Of a stretch of DNA of 64,000 nucleotides, positions 18,273-27,573 are shown in pieces. The stretch is taken from positions 32,925 through 96,924 of the forward strand of contig CAXXGF010000064.1 of the NCBI GenBank assembly GCA_963677445.2, given 5' to 3'. The notes below the pieces were generated by a model. It worked only from the letters and a program-made list of their open reading frames with translations, had not been told where the DNA came from and did not search any database. Position 1 is the stretch's first letter, and each line of letters opens with the position of its first letter. The stretch is from G963677445 sp963677445 (GTDB taxonomy: Bacteria; Bacteroidota; Ignavibacteria; Ignavibacteriales; Melioribacteraceae). The translations under genes were made by a program, and so were the position numbers.

Positions 18273-18883
18273 AAATCGAAAAAACATACTCGCATTTGAA
18301 CGGTGAAGAATATTTGTTAGTTCATCATGCCTCCTTGTATAAAGAGATAAAGGAAATTATAAGGAATGTCGATGCCAATTCGTTAAAAACAAAAATCAGT
18401 AAAGAAAAAACAAAAACCGGTAATAAACTTTTTAGTCCGGTTGAATTAAATAAAGAATTTGTAAAATTGTTTAATTTAAATAAATGGTCGGAAAGGCGAT
18501 ATTCTTATTACATTACTCTAAAAAGAGACTTAATGGAGAGGTGTATTGATCTTTCTTCAAAAGATCAGAGAAAATTTTTATTGGATCAAGGTGAAAAAGA
18601 TCCAATATTTAGTTATAATCAAACTGATTTTGTGAAAGATAAAATTGCTGTTGAAGTACAGTTTGGGAAATACGCTTTTGTTGCATACGATTTATTTGTC
18701 AAACATATGCTATTTTATACTGGTGGAATAATAAATTTGGGTATTGAAATTTTACCCACAAAAAAGATGCAATCTGAAATGTCAAGTGGTGTTGCATACT
18801 ATGAGGGAGAGGTTTATAATGTTATGAGACAAGGTAGAAATAATCCACCTGTACCTCTTTTGATTTTGGGAATTGAGCCGTAA
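18269..18883 (+). CDS. Type II restriction endonuclease, BglII/BstYI-like
   Basis: The 204-residue protein has the BglII-family core IAVEVQFGKYAFVAYDLF followed by a strand pair with GIEILPTKKM and a SGVAYYEGEVYN segment. The probable catalytic residues are D120, E129 and Q131. Their spacing (D, nine residues on E, then E-x-Q) equals that of BglII Asp84, Glu93 and Gln95. BglII and BstYI cut AGATCT and RGATCY, so a GATC-centred site is a reasonable guess only. It overlaps the methyltransferase gene by four bases, as expected for a restriction-modification pair. No disruption is seen, so the system may be active. Confidence 0.85.
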   Translation: MKIEKTYSHLNGEEYLLVHHASLYKEIKEIIRNVDANSLKTKISKEKTKTGNKLFSPVELNKEFVKLFNLNKWSERRYSYYITLKRDLMERCIDLSSKDQRKFLLDQGEKDPIFSYNQTDFVKDKIAVEVQFGKYAFVAYDLFVKHMLFYTGGIINLGIEILPTKKMQSEMSSGVAYYEGEVYNVMRQGRNNPPVPLLILGIEP

Positions 18884-18977
18884 CTTAATATATTTTGCCT
18901 TCCCGAATTTTTCGAAATTTGTCATTCTTTAAAAAATTTAACAAATTGCTGCCGGTAAAAATATTAATGGAGAACAA

Positions 18978-19505
18978 ATGATCGGTCTGGAATTATTAGC
19001 CAAACTCTTCAAAGTTTTACGGTCGGGAGCTTCACCCGGCCAGATAGCGGGCGGATTCATCCTGGGAATGATACTGGGACTTACTCCCTTCTGGAATCTG
19101 CATAACCTTCTTGTAATTCTGCTCATAATTATTCTTGATGTAAACATATCAATGTCGATCTTCGGCTTTCTGCTTTTCAGCCTGTTCGCATGGTTTTTTG
19201 ATCCTCTTTTCCACAGCTTCGGATATTTCCTTCTTGTGGATATAGGTTCTATGAAAGATGTTTACACCTCGATGTATAACACCCCTGTTCTGGGACTCAG
19301 CAATTTTAACAACACCGTTGTGATGGGCAGTCTCGCGGCGTCAGTCCTGTTGCTTCTCCCGATGTATTTCCTCGCGAAAATCGGGGTTGTTCAGTACAGG
19401 GTAAAAATTGATCCGATGTTCCAGAAGCTGAAAATCGTGCAGATGGTTAAAGGGTCAAAGTTATATGAATGGTATGATAAAATATCAGGCGCGGGGGAAT
19501 TATGA
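18978..19505 (+). CDS. TIGR03546 family membrane protein
   Basis: A 175-residue integral membrane protein. It starts with an amphipathic segment and the conserved ASPGQIAGGFILGMILGLTP motif of the TIGR03546/DUF2062-like family, then three or four membrane helices. The family is of unknown function and is typically encoded directly before a TIGR03545 protein, as here, where the stop and start overlap (ATGA, 19502-19505). ATG 18978 is preceded by GGAGAACAA, a usable ribosome-binding site. A role in the envelope is likely from topology and partner. Confidence 0.85.
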   Translation: MIGLELLAKLFKVLRSGASPGQIAGGFILGMILGLTPFWNLHNLLVILLIIILDVNISMSIFGFLLFSLFAWFFDPLFHSFGYFLLVDIGSMKDVYTSMYNTPVLGLSNFNNTVVMGSLAASVLLLLPMYFLAKIGVVQYRVKIDPMFQKLKIVQMVKGSKLYEWYDKISGAGEL

Positions 19506-21337
19506 TCAGGAAAAAAGGAATATTACTTTTAATTGTTCTTGCGGCGATATTTTTTCTAATCACATGGTTTTTTACAGACAGCTGGTTTGAAAGTCAGATT
19601 GAGGACGCCGGAACTTCCGCCAATGGAGCCCTCGTTGAATTGGACGGATTCAGCTTTTCCATATTCAGCCTCTCAATAGAATGGGACCGTCTTCAGGTTA
19701 CTGATCCGCAGAATACAATGAAAAACAGGGTGGAAACAGGCCGGGCTGAATTTAACATGGAATTTATTCCTCTGCTTTCCGGAAAAATAGTCATAGAAAA
19801 TATTGAACTGAGCGATATAAAAACCAACACAGACCGTGAAACCGACGGCGCTCTGCCGGTTGAAGAGACTGAACCTGATACAGGTAGCTTTATCGGTGAA
19901 TCGGTAGCGACACTCGAAGAGCAGGTAGAGAAAAATACCGGGTTCGATTTTTCCGCCGTTTCTCAGAATGTTAATGCAGACAGTATATTCAAACTTCTCG
20001 ATCTGAAGAGTCCGGAGAAAATTAAAAACCTTCAGAAGGAAGCCACAAATAAATATGACACCTGGAAAAAGACTTTTGAAACAACCGATTTCGAGAAGGA
20101 CGCGAAAAATCTCCAGGCAAAAATAAAAGCGATTGATGTAAAGAATATCAAATCGGCCGAAGGAATTAAAAACGCAATAACCGGAATAAATGATATAAAA
20201 ACCACAATCGATTCCCTGACAAAGTTTGTTGAAAACACGAAAAAACGTGTTGAAGAAGATATAAATTTTGTGGGGAATAACGCGACTCAGGTGGATGACT
20301 GGATAAAAGAAGATTACCAGAGAGCCCTCTCAAAAGCAAAACTGCCCGAAATAAACGCCGAAAATATTGGAAAAATGGTATTTGGCAAAGAGGTTGTCGA
20401 TGATATAAAATCTTACCTCGGGTATGTGGAACAGGCTCGCTATTATTATGAAGAATACCTCGCCTCGGATGAACCTAAAGAACCAGACCCGCCCAGATTT
20501 AAGGGACAGGATATATACTTTTATAACAAAAACGCCCGGCCCGATCTCTGGATTAAACAAATAAAACTTTCAGGTGAAACAGAATCACAGCTAAAAATGA
20601 AAGGGCTGGTCACAGATATTGTTTCAGATCAGAGACTTGTCAATAAAACCACTGTCATAGATATCGGCGGTGAGAATGAGATTGGCACAACTCTGCAATT
20701 TAACGGTGTTCTCGATTACCTTGGCGATCTCCCCTCAGAAAGATTTGACCTGAGCTACAAGGGTTTTGTAATCGACGATATTAAACTTTCGGAATCGGAA
20801 CTTTTCCCGGGCAAAATTAAAGATGGCCGGGGAGTAATGAATACAAAATTCGAGATCACAGGGGAACAAATAAACGCCGGTATAGACTTTGCCGCCGAAA
20901 AACTGAAAATGGATTTTTCAGCAGGCAAACCGCCCAAAGGAAAAATCCAGGAGGTTGTGAGAGATATTATCGCGGGAATAAACAAGCTCGATTTTCACGC
21001 GAAAATATCCGGAACCCGTGATAACATGAAATTTAATCTCTCATCAAGTCTCGACAAACTTTTCATGAACAGCCTCAACAGGGTGCTCGATAAAAACATT
21101 GCCGAAGCCAAACAAAAAATCAAAGACCGGATTGACAAAGAAATTACAAAATACAAAAAAGAGCTGGATAAAATAATCGACGAACAAAGTAATAAACTGA
21201 AAGCTCAGTTAGCACAATATGAAAATATCCTCGGCAACACCAATGGAATATTCGATTCTAAAAAACAGGAAATCGAGGATAAAAAGAACAACCTCGGCGA
21301 TCTTATCGGCAACGGTCTGAAAGGGCTTTTTAAGTAA
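19502..21337 (+). CDS. TIGR03545 family envelope protein
   Basis: A 611-residue protein with one N-terminal membrane anchor (GILLLIVLAAIFFLITWFF), a beta-rich region with AsmA-like appearance (RLQVTDPQNT, IVIENIELSD), a long charged coiled-coil region (about residues 150-290) and another coiled coil at the C-terminus (about 525-605). It matches TIGR03545, which pairs with TIGR03546. The anchor and large soluble part suggest an inner-membrane protein spanning the periplasm. AsmA/TamB-like proteins of similar shape act in lipid or outer-membrane homeostasis, but extending that here is inference. A terminator follows at 21362. Confidence 0.82.
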   Translation: MIRKKGILLLIVLAAIFFLITWFFTDSWFESQIEDAGTSANGALVELDGFSFSIFSLSIEWDRLQVTDPQNTMKNRVETGRAEFNMEFIPLLSGKIVIENIELSDIKTNTDRETDGALPVEETEPDTGSFIGESVATLEEQVEKNTGFDFSAVSQNVNADSIFKLLDLKSPEKIKNLQKEATNKYDTWKKTFETTDFEKDAKNLQAKIKAIDVKNIKSAEGIKNAITGINDIKTTIDSLTKFVENTKKRVEEDINFVGNNATQVDDWIKEDYQRALSKAKLPEINAENIGKMVFGKEVVDDIKSYLGYVEQARYYYEEYLASDEPKEPDPPRFKGQDIYFYNKNARPDLWIKQIKLSGETESQLKMKGLVTDIVSDQRLVNKTTVIDIGGENEIGTTLQFNGVLDYLGDLPSERFDLSYKGFVIDDIKLSESELFPGKIKDGRGVMNTKFEITGEQINAGIDFAAEKLKMDFSAGKPPKGKIQEVVRDIIAGINKLDFHAKISGTRDNMKFNLSSSLDKLFMNSLNRVLDKNIAEAKQKIKDRIDKEITKYKKELDKIIDEQSNKLKAQLAQYENILGNTNGIFDSKKQEIEDKKNNLGDLIGNGLKGLFK

Positions 21338-21361
21338 AGAAATTTTTCTGATGGATTTTAT

Positions 21362-21396
21362 AAAACGCCGCGCGGATTTGTGTGGCGTTTTTTATT
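21362..21396. terminator. Terminator between convergent genes
   Basis: The inverted repeat AAAACGCC/GGCGTTTT (21362-21391) is followed on the plus strand by a T-rich run. It ends TIGR03545 transcription and overlaps the end of the convergent fic gene. Confidence 0.75.
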
Positions 21397-22153
21397 TTAG
21401 GGAGTTTGGCAGCATTTCGAGAAAATCAACGCAGCGCGAATAATCAAGTTCGTAATAGTTAACACCCATATTTAGAGCTGAATAATATCTTTGTTGATTA
21501 TTTTTGTAATATTCTTCTGAGGGCAGCTTCCAGTATTCGCGGCCAAGCTTCTCAGATAAAAACCATTTTTCGATCAGCCTCGCGGCCCTGCCGTTTCCAT
21601 CCCTGAAAGGATGTATATGGGCAAAACGCAAATGAATGAAGGATGCGTAATAAAACACCTCTTCAATATGTAATTTTTTATCCGTCAGTTTTCTGATATC
21701 TTCAAATAACTCAGACATAACATCCCTGATATATTCAGGTTCTATCGCGAGATATGTCATACCGCTCCTTCCAAATACTCCCACCGGTTTAATTCTGTAT
21801 TTCCCCTGTTTGCTGTTTATCAGAAATGTGGCTGAAAATAGTTTATGACTATGCAGCAAATTGCTCTCAGTTAAGGGGTTGTTCTGAGCATATTCGTACG
21901 CCGAAATTAAATCCTCTATCTCTTCAATTTCTTTACCGGCGCTGAATTTATCTCCATTCATTTGAAAATTCATAAATGAATTCAGATCAATACTATTGCC
22001 CTCAATATTTGAAGAATAAACCGCGGAAGCTTTTGTCGGATAATCAAATCCTCCGCCTGCCTCTGAAAAATCAAACCGGGAGATAAAATCTTTTATCCGT
22101 CTGCCAATTCTTTCATTATATTCATCGAAATATTTTGTGTCAATCTGTTTCAT
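21392..22153 (-). CDS. Fic family protein (AMPylator), self-inhibited class
   Basis: A 253-residue Fic protein. The catalytic loop is HPFRDGNGRAAR with His181. An inhibitory motif S-x3-E-G is visible at S47-E51-G52, upstream of the Fic core, which places it in the class carrying the inhibitory helix in the N-terminal part of the same chain. Fic proteins mostly transfer AMP from ATP to hydroxyl groups of target proteins. The target is not predictable. A short insert with GRSGMTYLAIEP matches the flap region. It is followed upstream by a DUF1016 nuclease gene in the same direction after 197 bases. Confidence 0.93.
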   Translation of the reverse strand: MKQIDTKYFDEYNERIGRRIKDFISRFDFSEAGGGFDYPTKASAVYSSNIEGNSIDLNSFMNFQMNGDKFSAGKEIEEIEDLISAYEYAQNNPLTESNLLHSHKLFSATFLINSKQGKYRIKPVGVFGRSGMTYLAIEPEYIRDVMSELFEDIRKLTDKKLHIEEVFYYASFIHLRFAHIHPFRDGNGRAARLIEKWFLSEKLGREYWKLPSEEYYKNNQQRYYSALNMGVNYYELDYSRCVDFLEMLPNSLK

Positions 22154-22350
22154 TTCAACATTTCCAATTCTAATTTTCTAAATGTAATTTACAAATTGAT
22201 CCGCTAAGTTTAAACCCTCAGTGATCGATACATTTTGTAGTATGATTGTATTTCTTCCGGAAATTTCCGGCCGGATTTGTCAAAGCCCGCTTCATTTTCT
22301 ATCGGTCGAGTTCGCGAATCTGATAGCCCTTATTTCATTGCTTAAGGATA

Positions 22351-23397
22351 TTATTTGCTCAGCCTGTTCCTCGCTATTGTTATGGCTCTGTGCAGACGGT
22401 CTTTTAATATTTCTGCCGATGGCAGAATGGTCAAATACTCAGCGACTTTTATATTGCTTCTTTCAAAATCCATCAGCTCAATGTGTTCAGTATTTTTCCC
22501 GGCGCAAAGTATCAGTCCCACAGGTGTGTTTTCTCCTTCAACCGTTTCATACTTTTTAAGATAGTTAAGATAAAGCTCCATTTCTCCTTTATAGGCTGCG
22601 TCAAATTCTCCTATTTTCAGGTCAATGGCAATAAGCGATCTTAATCGCCTGTGATAAAAGAGCAAATCTATATAATAATCGCGGTTATCGATACTTATTC
22701 TTTTTTGACGGGAAAGAAAAGCAAAATCGCCGCCAAGCTCAATTATGAATTTTTGCAATTCGGCTAATATCGCGTTTTCAAGATCTTTTTCGGAATATGT
22801 GTCTGATAACCCGAGGAAATCGAGAAAGTAAGGATCGCGAAAAACAAGATCGGGATTAATTTTTTGTTCATCTTCAAGCTGCTTAAGATCCTTTTTTATA
22901 GTCTCTTCCGGTTTTCTGCTGATAGCGGTGCGTTCATAAAGCATGGATTTTATACGTTCCCTAAAGGTCCTTACGCTCCATTTTTCATAAATGCACATCC
23001 GGATATAAAATTCCCTCTTTAGGGGGTCTTCTATTGGAATTACCGCGAGGATATGGGTCCAGCTCAATTGTCGTATCAGCGATACGACATTCTTCTTTTC
23101 GGGGAATACCTTTTCAAATTGCATCATTCTTCGAACATTTTTTACGGAGAAAGAAGAACCGTACTCCTCAGACAAGCCTTTACACAGGTTCTCAACAATT
23201 TGTTGTCCGTATGATTCTTTCGTCTTGGATTTTCCAAGTTCGGAATTTATTTTACCACCGATTTCCCAATACAGCATACTCATAGTTGCATTTACAGAAT
23301 AGGCAACCTGCCGCCTGCTTTCTTCAATCAGTTGCCTGATATCTGAAAACAAAACCGAGCCGGTCTGGCTTAAGTGATTATCTTTAGTTTTGTTCAT
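22351..23397 (-). CDS. DUF1016/YhcG family PD-(D/E)XK nuclease
   Basis: A 348-residue protein with an N-terminal DUF1016_N helical domain (IRQLIEESRRQVAYSVNATM, YWEIGGKI, YGQQIVENL) and a C-terminal PD-(D/E)XK nuclease domain. The nuclease core reads DNRDYYIDLLFYHRRL (Asp) then LIAIDLKIGEF (D-x-K), followed by a GEMELYLNYL helix. The active-site residues look intact. YhcG-like genes occur often in mobile DNA and defence islands. The actual substrate is not established. The open frame in the opposite direction across the same DNA has no domain and is a shadow. Confidence 0.9.
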   Translation of the reverse strand: MNKTKDNHLSQTGSVLFSDIRQLIEESRRQVAYSVNATMSMLYWEIGGKINSELGKSKTKESYGQQIVENLCKGLSEEYGSSFSVKNVRRMMQFEKVFPEKKNVVSLIRQLSWTHILAVIPIEDPLKREFYIRMCIYEKWSVRTFRERIKSMLYERTAISRKPEETIKKDLKQLEDEQKINPDLVFRDPYFLDFLGLSDTYSEKDLENAILAELQKFIIELGGDFAFLSRQKRISIDNRDYYIDLLFYHRRLRSLIAIDLKIGEFDAAYKGEMELYLNYLKKYETVEGENTPVGLILCAGKNTEHIELMDFERSNIKVAEYLTILPSAEILKDRLHRAITIARNRLSK

Positions 23398-23449
23398 ATT
23401 TTCTCCCCTTTTTAGTAAGGAAGGTTGATAAAACCTCTATTTGCATAGT

Positions 23450-24615
23450 CTATTCATAAGATCTGTTTATAAAAATACCGATTACAATTGATAGTATTCC
23501 CAATAAAATCAAAAGACTAATCGGGAAATCGCCACCAATAGCCGGGAAAAAATAATAGAGTCTGTAAGGAAGTATAGTAATTAAAAACATTATCGCCATA
23601 CCGGTTGACATGAATTTTTAGAAAATGATTTAAACAAAGAGAAAAAAAGCAAACAACTCATTAACAAGTTAAGAGCAAACATGAATAATTTGAAAACTAT
23701 CAATACCGGTATACTTACTGTCATTTGGCTTATGAAAAATAGGGATAAAATAAATATACTACCAAATAATACAGATAGAATGACCAGTTGACGTTTTATT
23801 AAATTTTCCAGATTTTTCGACTTTAACTTTAACTTTAACTTTAACTTTAACTTTAACTTTAACTTTGACGCAATAGCAATAAGAAATAAAAACAGGGCAA
23901 TCCTGAGTAACTCAAAGAGTCCGTTGTTTTCAGATGACAAACCGGCAGATTGATTTATGAAATAGTTGCCAAATGAAATTAACAGACTAAGCGCCAGAAT
24001 AACCAGGGTAAGCTTAATATCAACCGCAGATGACAGGTTAGTGAGGTTTTCTTCAGATCCCCGATTTGATTTAGTGAATAGCAGAATAGCAAAAAGAATA
24101 AATGATAATATACCCAATGTTATAAAAATACTATTGAATGAGCCAACACTAATTAACAATTGACTGAATGCGTTTCCCATCGGGGCAGAAAGGTTTATAA
24201 TCCCCAAAAAGAAAATGATACCTGATATTTTTTTAGCAGATTTTTGCGCCGCTATTCCGTTAAAAAATATAGAAGTCAGATTAGGCTGAATCGCGGAAAG
24301 CCCAATTGCCATTAAAACAAATATCGGGATTGAATAACTATGCGCAATTGTGGAGAATGAAAAAAGAAATAAACCTGTGCTCAGAATCAAAAATCCTGAT
24401 TTCAAAAATATACTTCTTCCGAAAATATCAGAAGCAAAGGCCACAGGAAGCGGGAGGAAATAAACCAGGTTAAGGAAAACCCTATATGAATTTACCTCGT
24501 TGCCAGAATTCCCATTCCCCGGCGAAACCAGGTAAAGTACTATTGATCCAAGTAAGGCATAAAGAATTAGTCTCTCAAAGAAGTGAAGAGTTATGAGTAG
24601 TTTTGAGTTATACAT
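23450..24615 (-). pseudogene. POT/MFS-type transporter, frameshifted near its end
   Basis: The main frame (24615 to 23590, 341 residues) encodes many membrane helices of a major-facilitator protein, with a PLPVAFASDIFGRS loop and an IGLSAIQPNLTSIFFNG helix reminiscent of peptide (POT/PTR2) transporters. It ends abruptly after FSKNSCQPVWR. Adding one A to the five-A tract at 23615-23619 joins it to a frame encoding another membrane helix (STGMAIMFLITILPYR, then FPISLLILLGILSIVIG) that stops at 23450. So one base is missing, by decay or sequencing error. An internal (Lys-Leu)7 run is encoded by a hexanucleotide tract. The substrate is unknown, and the restored length of about 388 is short for POT. 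Confidence 0.7.
23821..23866 (-). repeat. Hexanucleotide tandem repeat (CTTTAA), 7.7 copies
   Basis: This perfect 6-base microsatellite lies inside the transporter gene and encodes an alternating Lys-Leu run between predicted membrane helices. Copy-number change would keep the frame. Confidence 0.95.
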
Positions 24616-25281
24616 TTTTCTCTCATGATATTTATTCGTTGTTGATACAGATTACTCTGTTTCTATCAATGGGACCCGTGATCTCGGGATTGTATTTTCG
24701 CCTTATATTAAGTTTTTACCAGGCTATCTAAGATAGATTTTTTTGAAACATGATCTTTTACACCTCTTTTTTTATAAATGAATGACGTCAAATAGTCCAC
24801 TCCGCAGAAAAACATTTTAAAAGAACAGATTATTAAATTAAGCTATTGAGTTTCAAAATTTTTATCCCGGAGAAAATTACCCCCGATAGAGTCTGTCACA
24901 CCGAAAATAAAGAATTCAGATTTTTAATGCAATAGAAACAACAGATAATTAATATTTAATTGAGTTTAGTCTGAGTTTCCTGAAATACAGTGAGTTGCGG
25001 AAGGATTTGATTCACCCTGAGATAGATATATACTTAATACAAATTGAATATTGGTAATACAGTTGTTCTATTAGTTTTTGTTTCATAATAATCCTCATTC
25101 CGCCTCACTCTATTGAAATGAAAAATATAAATCGTTTGATGGGAGCCAGGAGTTCTGAATATTATTGAACAGATTCTTTTTAATAGTCAAGAAACAACAA
25201 AATCCAAACAAGACGGGAACCTGACGATAAACCAATAATTACTGTGGTCAAACAGGTATTTTGTCATAAAAAAGCTCCCTC
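24616..25281. other. Gene-free A+T-rich stretch
   Basis: No gene recognised. A partial match to the dispersed TTCAGAACTCCTG repeat lies near 25135-25160 on the minus strand. Nothing else is seen. Confidence 0.45.
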
Positions 25282-25497
25282 TTATGACCTGGCAATTACT
25301 AACAATGGCTTATAATTGTAATTATCCGCTTCTTTTTTCAGTGTTCTGCTAAACAGCCGTTGCCTGGTCTCTTCAATATTCTGCTGTCCAAATTTATCCG
25401 ATTCAGAACGTGTAGAGATAGTTGGAATCAGCAATCCTTCCTTTTCATCCTCATCAATGGGCGTTTGGCCATCAATATATTCGAAATCTAATCCCAT
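25282..25497 (-). pseudogene. Mobile mystery protein B (Fic), internally deleted
   Basis: A 71-codon frame opening with the hallmark start of mobile mystery protein B (MGLDFEYIDGQTPIDEDEKE, then LLIPTISTR). It should continue for about 200 residues with a Fic domain. Instead the sequence passes after NIEETRQ directly to a typical C-terminal end (KEADNYNYKPLLVIARS). The Fic catalytic motif is absent, so the central part has been deleted in frame. The family usually follows mobile mystery protein A, whose remains lie directly upstream. Not expected to be functional. Confidence 0.7.
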
Positions 25498-25536
25498 AAT
25501 ATTTTAGGCATTTCATTTTTTGGAGTGGCTGACCTC

Positions 25537-25949
25537 TCATGGATCGCTCTTTTTAAGTCTTTTGTCAGAAACCTTCTGATTTTCCAGTTTCATCCTACCG
25601 GATGTTCTTATTACAATTTTTACTTCCGGTTCTTCCGCCTTCCGGTCGATAAGCGCGTTTAATGAGCCATCCCTGGGCACAAAAACCATAAACCAGCTAC
25701 ATATCCGGCGCCCGCGCGGCGTTACGCTGGGGATTGAGGGTTTATTGATCCTTCTATCTCTCTCCTTTCCATATCCTGCAAACTTTGTATTTATATTGAA
25801 AGCCTGTTTGCCAATTAACCCATTGACATTCCCAGCGCCATCCGAATCTCTTTAATCCGTCCAATTGGAGGCGCGGGTATTATCGCTGCCGTCGCAAATG
25901 ATTCAATCTTTGATTCAAGATGTTCTCTTATAAGCGCTTTTTTATCCAT
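25537..25949 (-). pseudogene. Mobile mystery protein A (HTH), degraded
   Basis: On the minus strand from ATG 25949 the frame reads DKKALIREHLESKIESF, then RIKEIRMALGMSMG, a stop, LANRLSI, a stop, then IQSLQDMERREIEGSI. This is the helix-turn-helix part of mobile mystery protein A with stops replacing residues. Further on, after another stop and a frameshift, the C-terminal part is recognisable (DGSLNALIDRKAEEPEVKI, then SGRMKLENQKVSD), ending at 25537. At least three stops and one frameshift show real decay rather than one sequencing error. It precedes the mobile mystery B remnant by about 40 bases, the normal A-B order. Confidence 0.75.
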
Positions 25950-26014
25950 AATGTCATAAACTGGCAAAGCCAGAAACAAATGGGACCATCCACCGGTTGT
26001 GTCCATGGAAAATC

Positions 26015-26056
26015 CTGCCATTTTGCGTTGAATTTGACTGCTTATGGAATAAACTG
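26015..26056 (+). repeat. Dispersed repeat (GCCATTTTGC family), short copy
   Basis: Diverged match to the segment GCCATTTTGCTTAGAATTTA with the following TACGGAATAAACTGG found at 45436-45478. Other copies are at 43955, 45796 and 63031. Confidence 0.6.
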
Positions 26057-26157
26057 GCCTAGCTATTTCCCCGGTCCAATAATAAATTCTCTGATGCGGA
26101 GTTCAAACTGAAATCCGCATCAGAATATCTTTCCTGAATTTGCATTTTTCCTTCCGC

Positions 26158-27573
26158 TCAAATTTCATCCGGATATTCAGTCGGAATCGGTGTTTTGTAT
26201 GTGGGAAATTTCCCTTCACGGACAAATATATTGATCATCTCAAGGCTTATCTGTGGCTGGCAGGAAGGAACCATATGCCCCGAACCGGGAATAACCATCT
26301 GACTGAGGTTGGCGATGGTTTTCACAAAACCTTTTGTATGGCCTGGAACCGTCCTCATGTCGGGATATGTGCTTCTGGGGGAGGCCCAGACTTCGCGATC
26401 CGCGGTTTTCCACTCCTCTTTATGCTCCCAGTCCAGCTCTCTGAGCATCATTTCGGCGCCGGCCACTCCACATGACATATCAAGGTTTCCGTTATAGATC
26501 AGAACTCTGTAAACCGGATCACCGTTATTATCTTTCTGATCGAGGAAGGGCTGCAACGATAATTGCGAAGAATTGCTCATAAAATCTTTCATCAGGTGAT
26601 AGGTTACCGGTCCTGTTTCATCAGCGCATTCCCAGGGACGATCGACAGGAACATGCAAAGCCTCTTTCACCGCGTCAAGGCGGAAGTATATTTCAACCAT
26701 CGGACCTACCAGGTCAAGATCCCATGTGCGGACGTCATAAATGGCCACGTTACCTCCACAGGCTATCAAATCCTTTTTAATTCCCTGGTTATAATTGAAG
26801 GCTCTCTGGTAATTCTCTTTATCCAATGCATCCTCAAGTCTGGCGACATTCTGCATTAACAGATCGTACTGCTTCGTGTCAAGAAATCCCAGTTCTAATC
26901 CGCAGTTCAGGCGCATTTTACACTGAAGCGCCGGGTCCATATAAGGATTTCCTATTGCCATCCCTTTCAGGTTGATCTTCAAATCTCCATATTCGGCAGG
27001 TTTGATGCCTGAACCGGGATCAGGGCCGTAGGTTTTCTGGCGAATGTAATCGCAGATTGCCGGGATGTACTTTCCGCCATAACTTTCACCGGTTACGTAA
27101 AGAGGACATTTCAGATATTTTTTGTATCTGTCATCCTGGAAAAATATCTGCAATGCCCTGTACATTCTCTCACCGACCTGTGTTTCGTTGGTTACATAAT
27201 CATTTTCCTCATTGTAACTGTAACCGGCTCCCACAGGATTGTCCCAGTACATGATATGCGCCTGCTTGTTCCAGGAGTTTGGGTTTTCCTCAATTATACC
27301 GTTGTCATTGATAAGGTAGGGACCATTTTCCGACATAGCGCCAAACATGGATGAAGCTCCCGGTCCTCCGTTAAACCATAGCAGCAATGGAAAGTTTGCC
27401 ACATCCTCATCATTCATGCATGGCTGAGCTTCATAAAAACAACCGAACATATGGTTAAGGTTATCATTAGTGAAACCCGCGTACGATCTGATATTAAGAT
27501 CAATTGTGCGAACGCCGACGAGATCGCCGGGAATGGTTTTAACAGGATTGATTCCACAGGAAATATCGCTCAT
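26158..27573 (-). CDS. Serine carboxypeptidase, family S10
   Basis: A 471-residue protein of the S10 serine carboxypeptidase family. The oxyanion and substrate-binding block is WFNGGPGASSMFGAMSENGPY. The nucleophile is in TGESYGGKYIP, the catalytic Asp in YNGNLDMSCG and the His in GSGHMVPSCQP, so the triad is complete. S10 enzymes release C-terminal amino acids at acidic pH and are mostly eukaryotic lysosomal or secreted enzymes. Bacterial members occur but are less common. No signal peptide is seen, which is odd for the family, and an upstream extension is blocked by AT-rich DNA, so location is uncertain. AAAGGAGAT precedes the ATG. Flanking DNA has repeat and mobile-gene remains, compatible with acquisition. 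Confidence 0.9.
   Translation of the reverse strand: MSDISCGINPVKTIPGDLVGVRTIDLNIRSYAGFTNDNLNHMFGCFYEAQPCMNDEDVANFPLLLWFNGGPGASSMFGAMSENGPYLINDNGIIEENPNSWNKQAHIMYWDNPVGAGYSYNEENDYVTNETQVGERMYRALQIFFQDDRYKKYLKCPLYVTGESYGGKYIPAICDYIRQKTYGPDPGSGIKPAEYGDLKINLKGMAIGNPYMDPALQCKMRLNCGLELGFLDTKQYDLLMQNVARLEDALDKENYQRAFNYNQGIKKDLIACGGNVAIYDVRTWDLDLVGPMVEIYFRLDAVKEALHVPVDRPWECADETGPVTYHLMKDFMSNSSQLSLQPFLDQKDNNGDPVYRVLIYNGNLDMSCGVAGAEMMLRELDWEHKEEWKTADREVWASPRSTYPDMRTVPGHTKGFVKTIANLSQMVIPGSGHMVPSCQPQISLEMINIFVREGKFPTYKTPIPTEYPDEI

Noticed and set aside
22221..22559. A 112-codon plus-strand frame at the end of the DUF1016 gene
   Set aside because: Shadow of the nuclease gene; no family resemblance.
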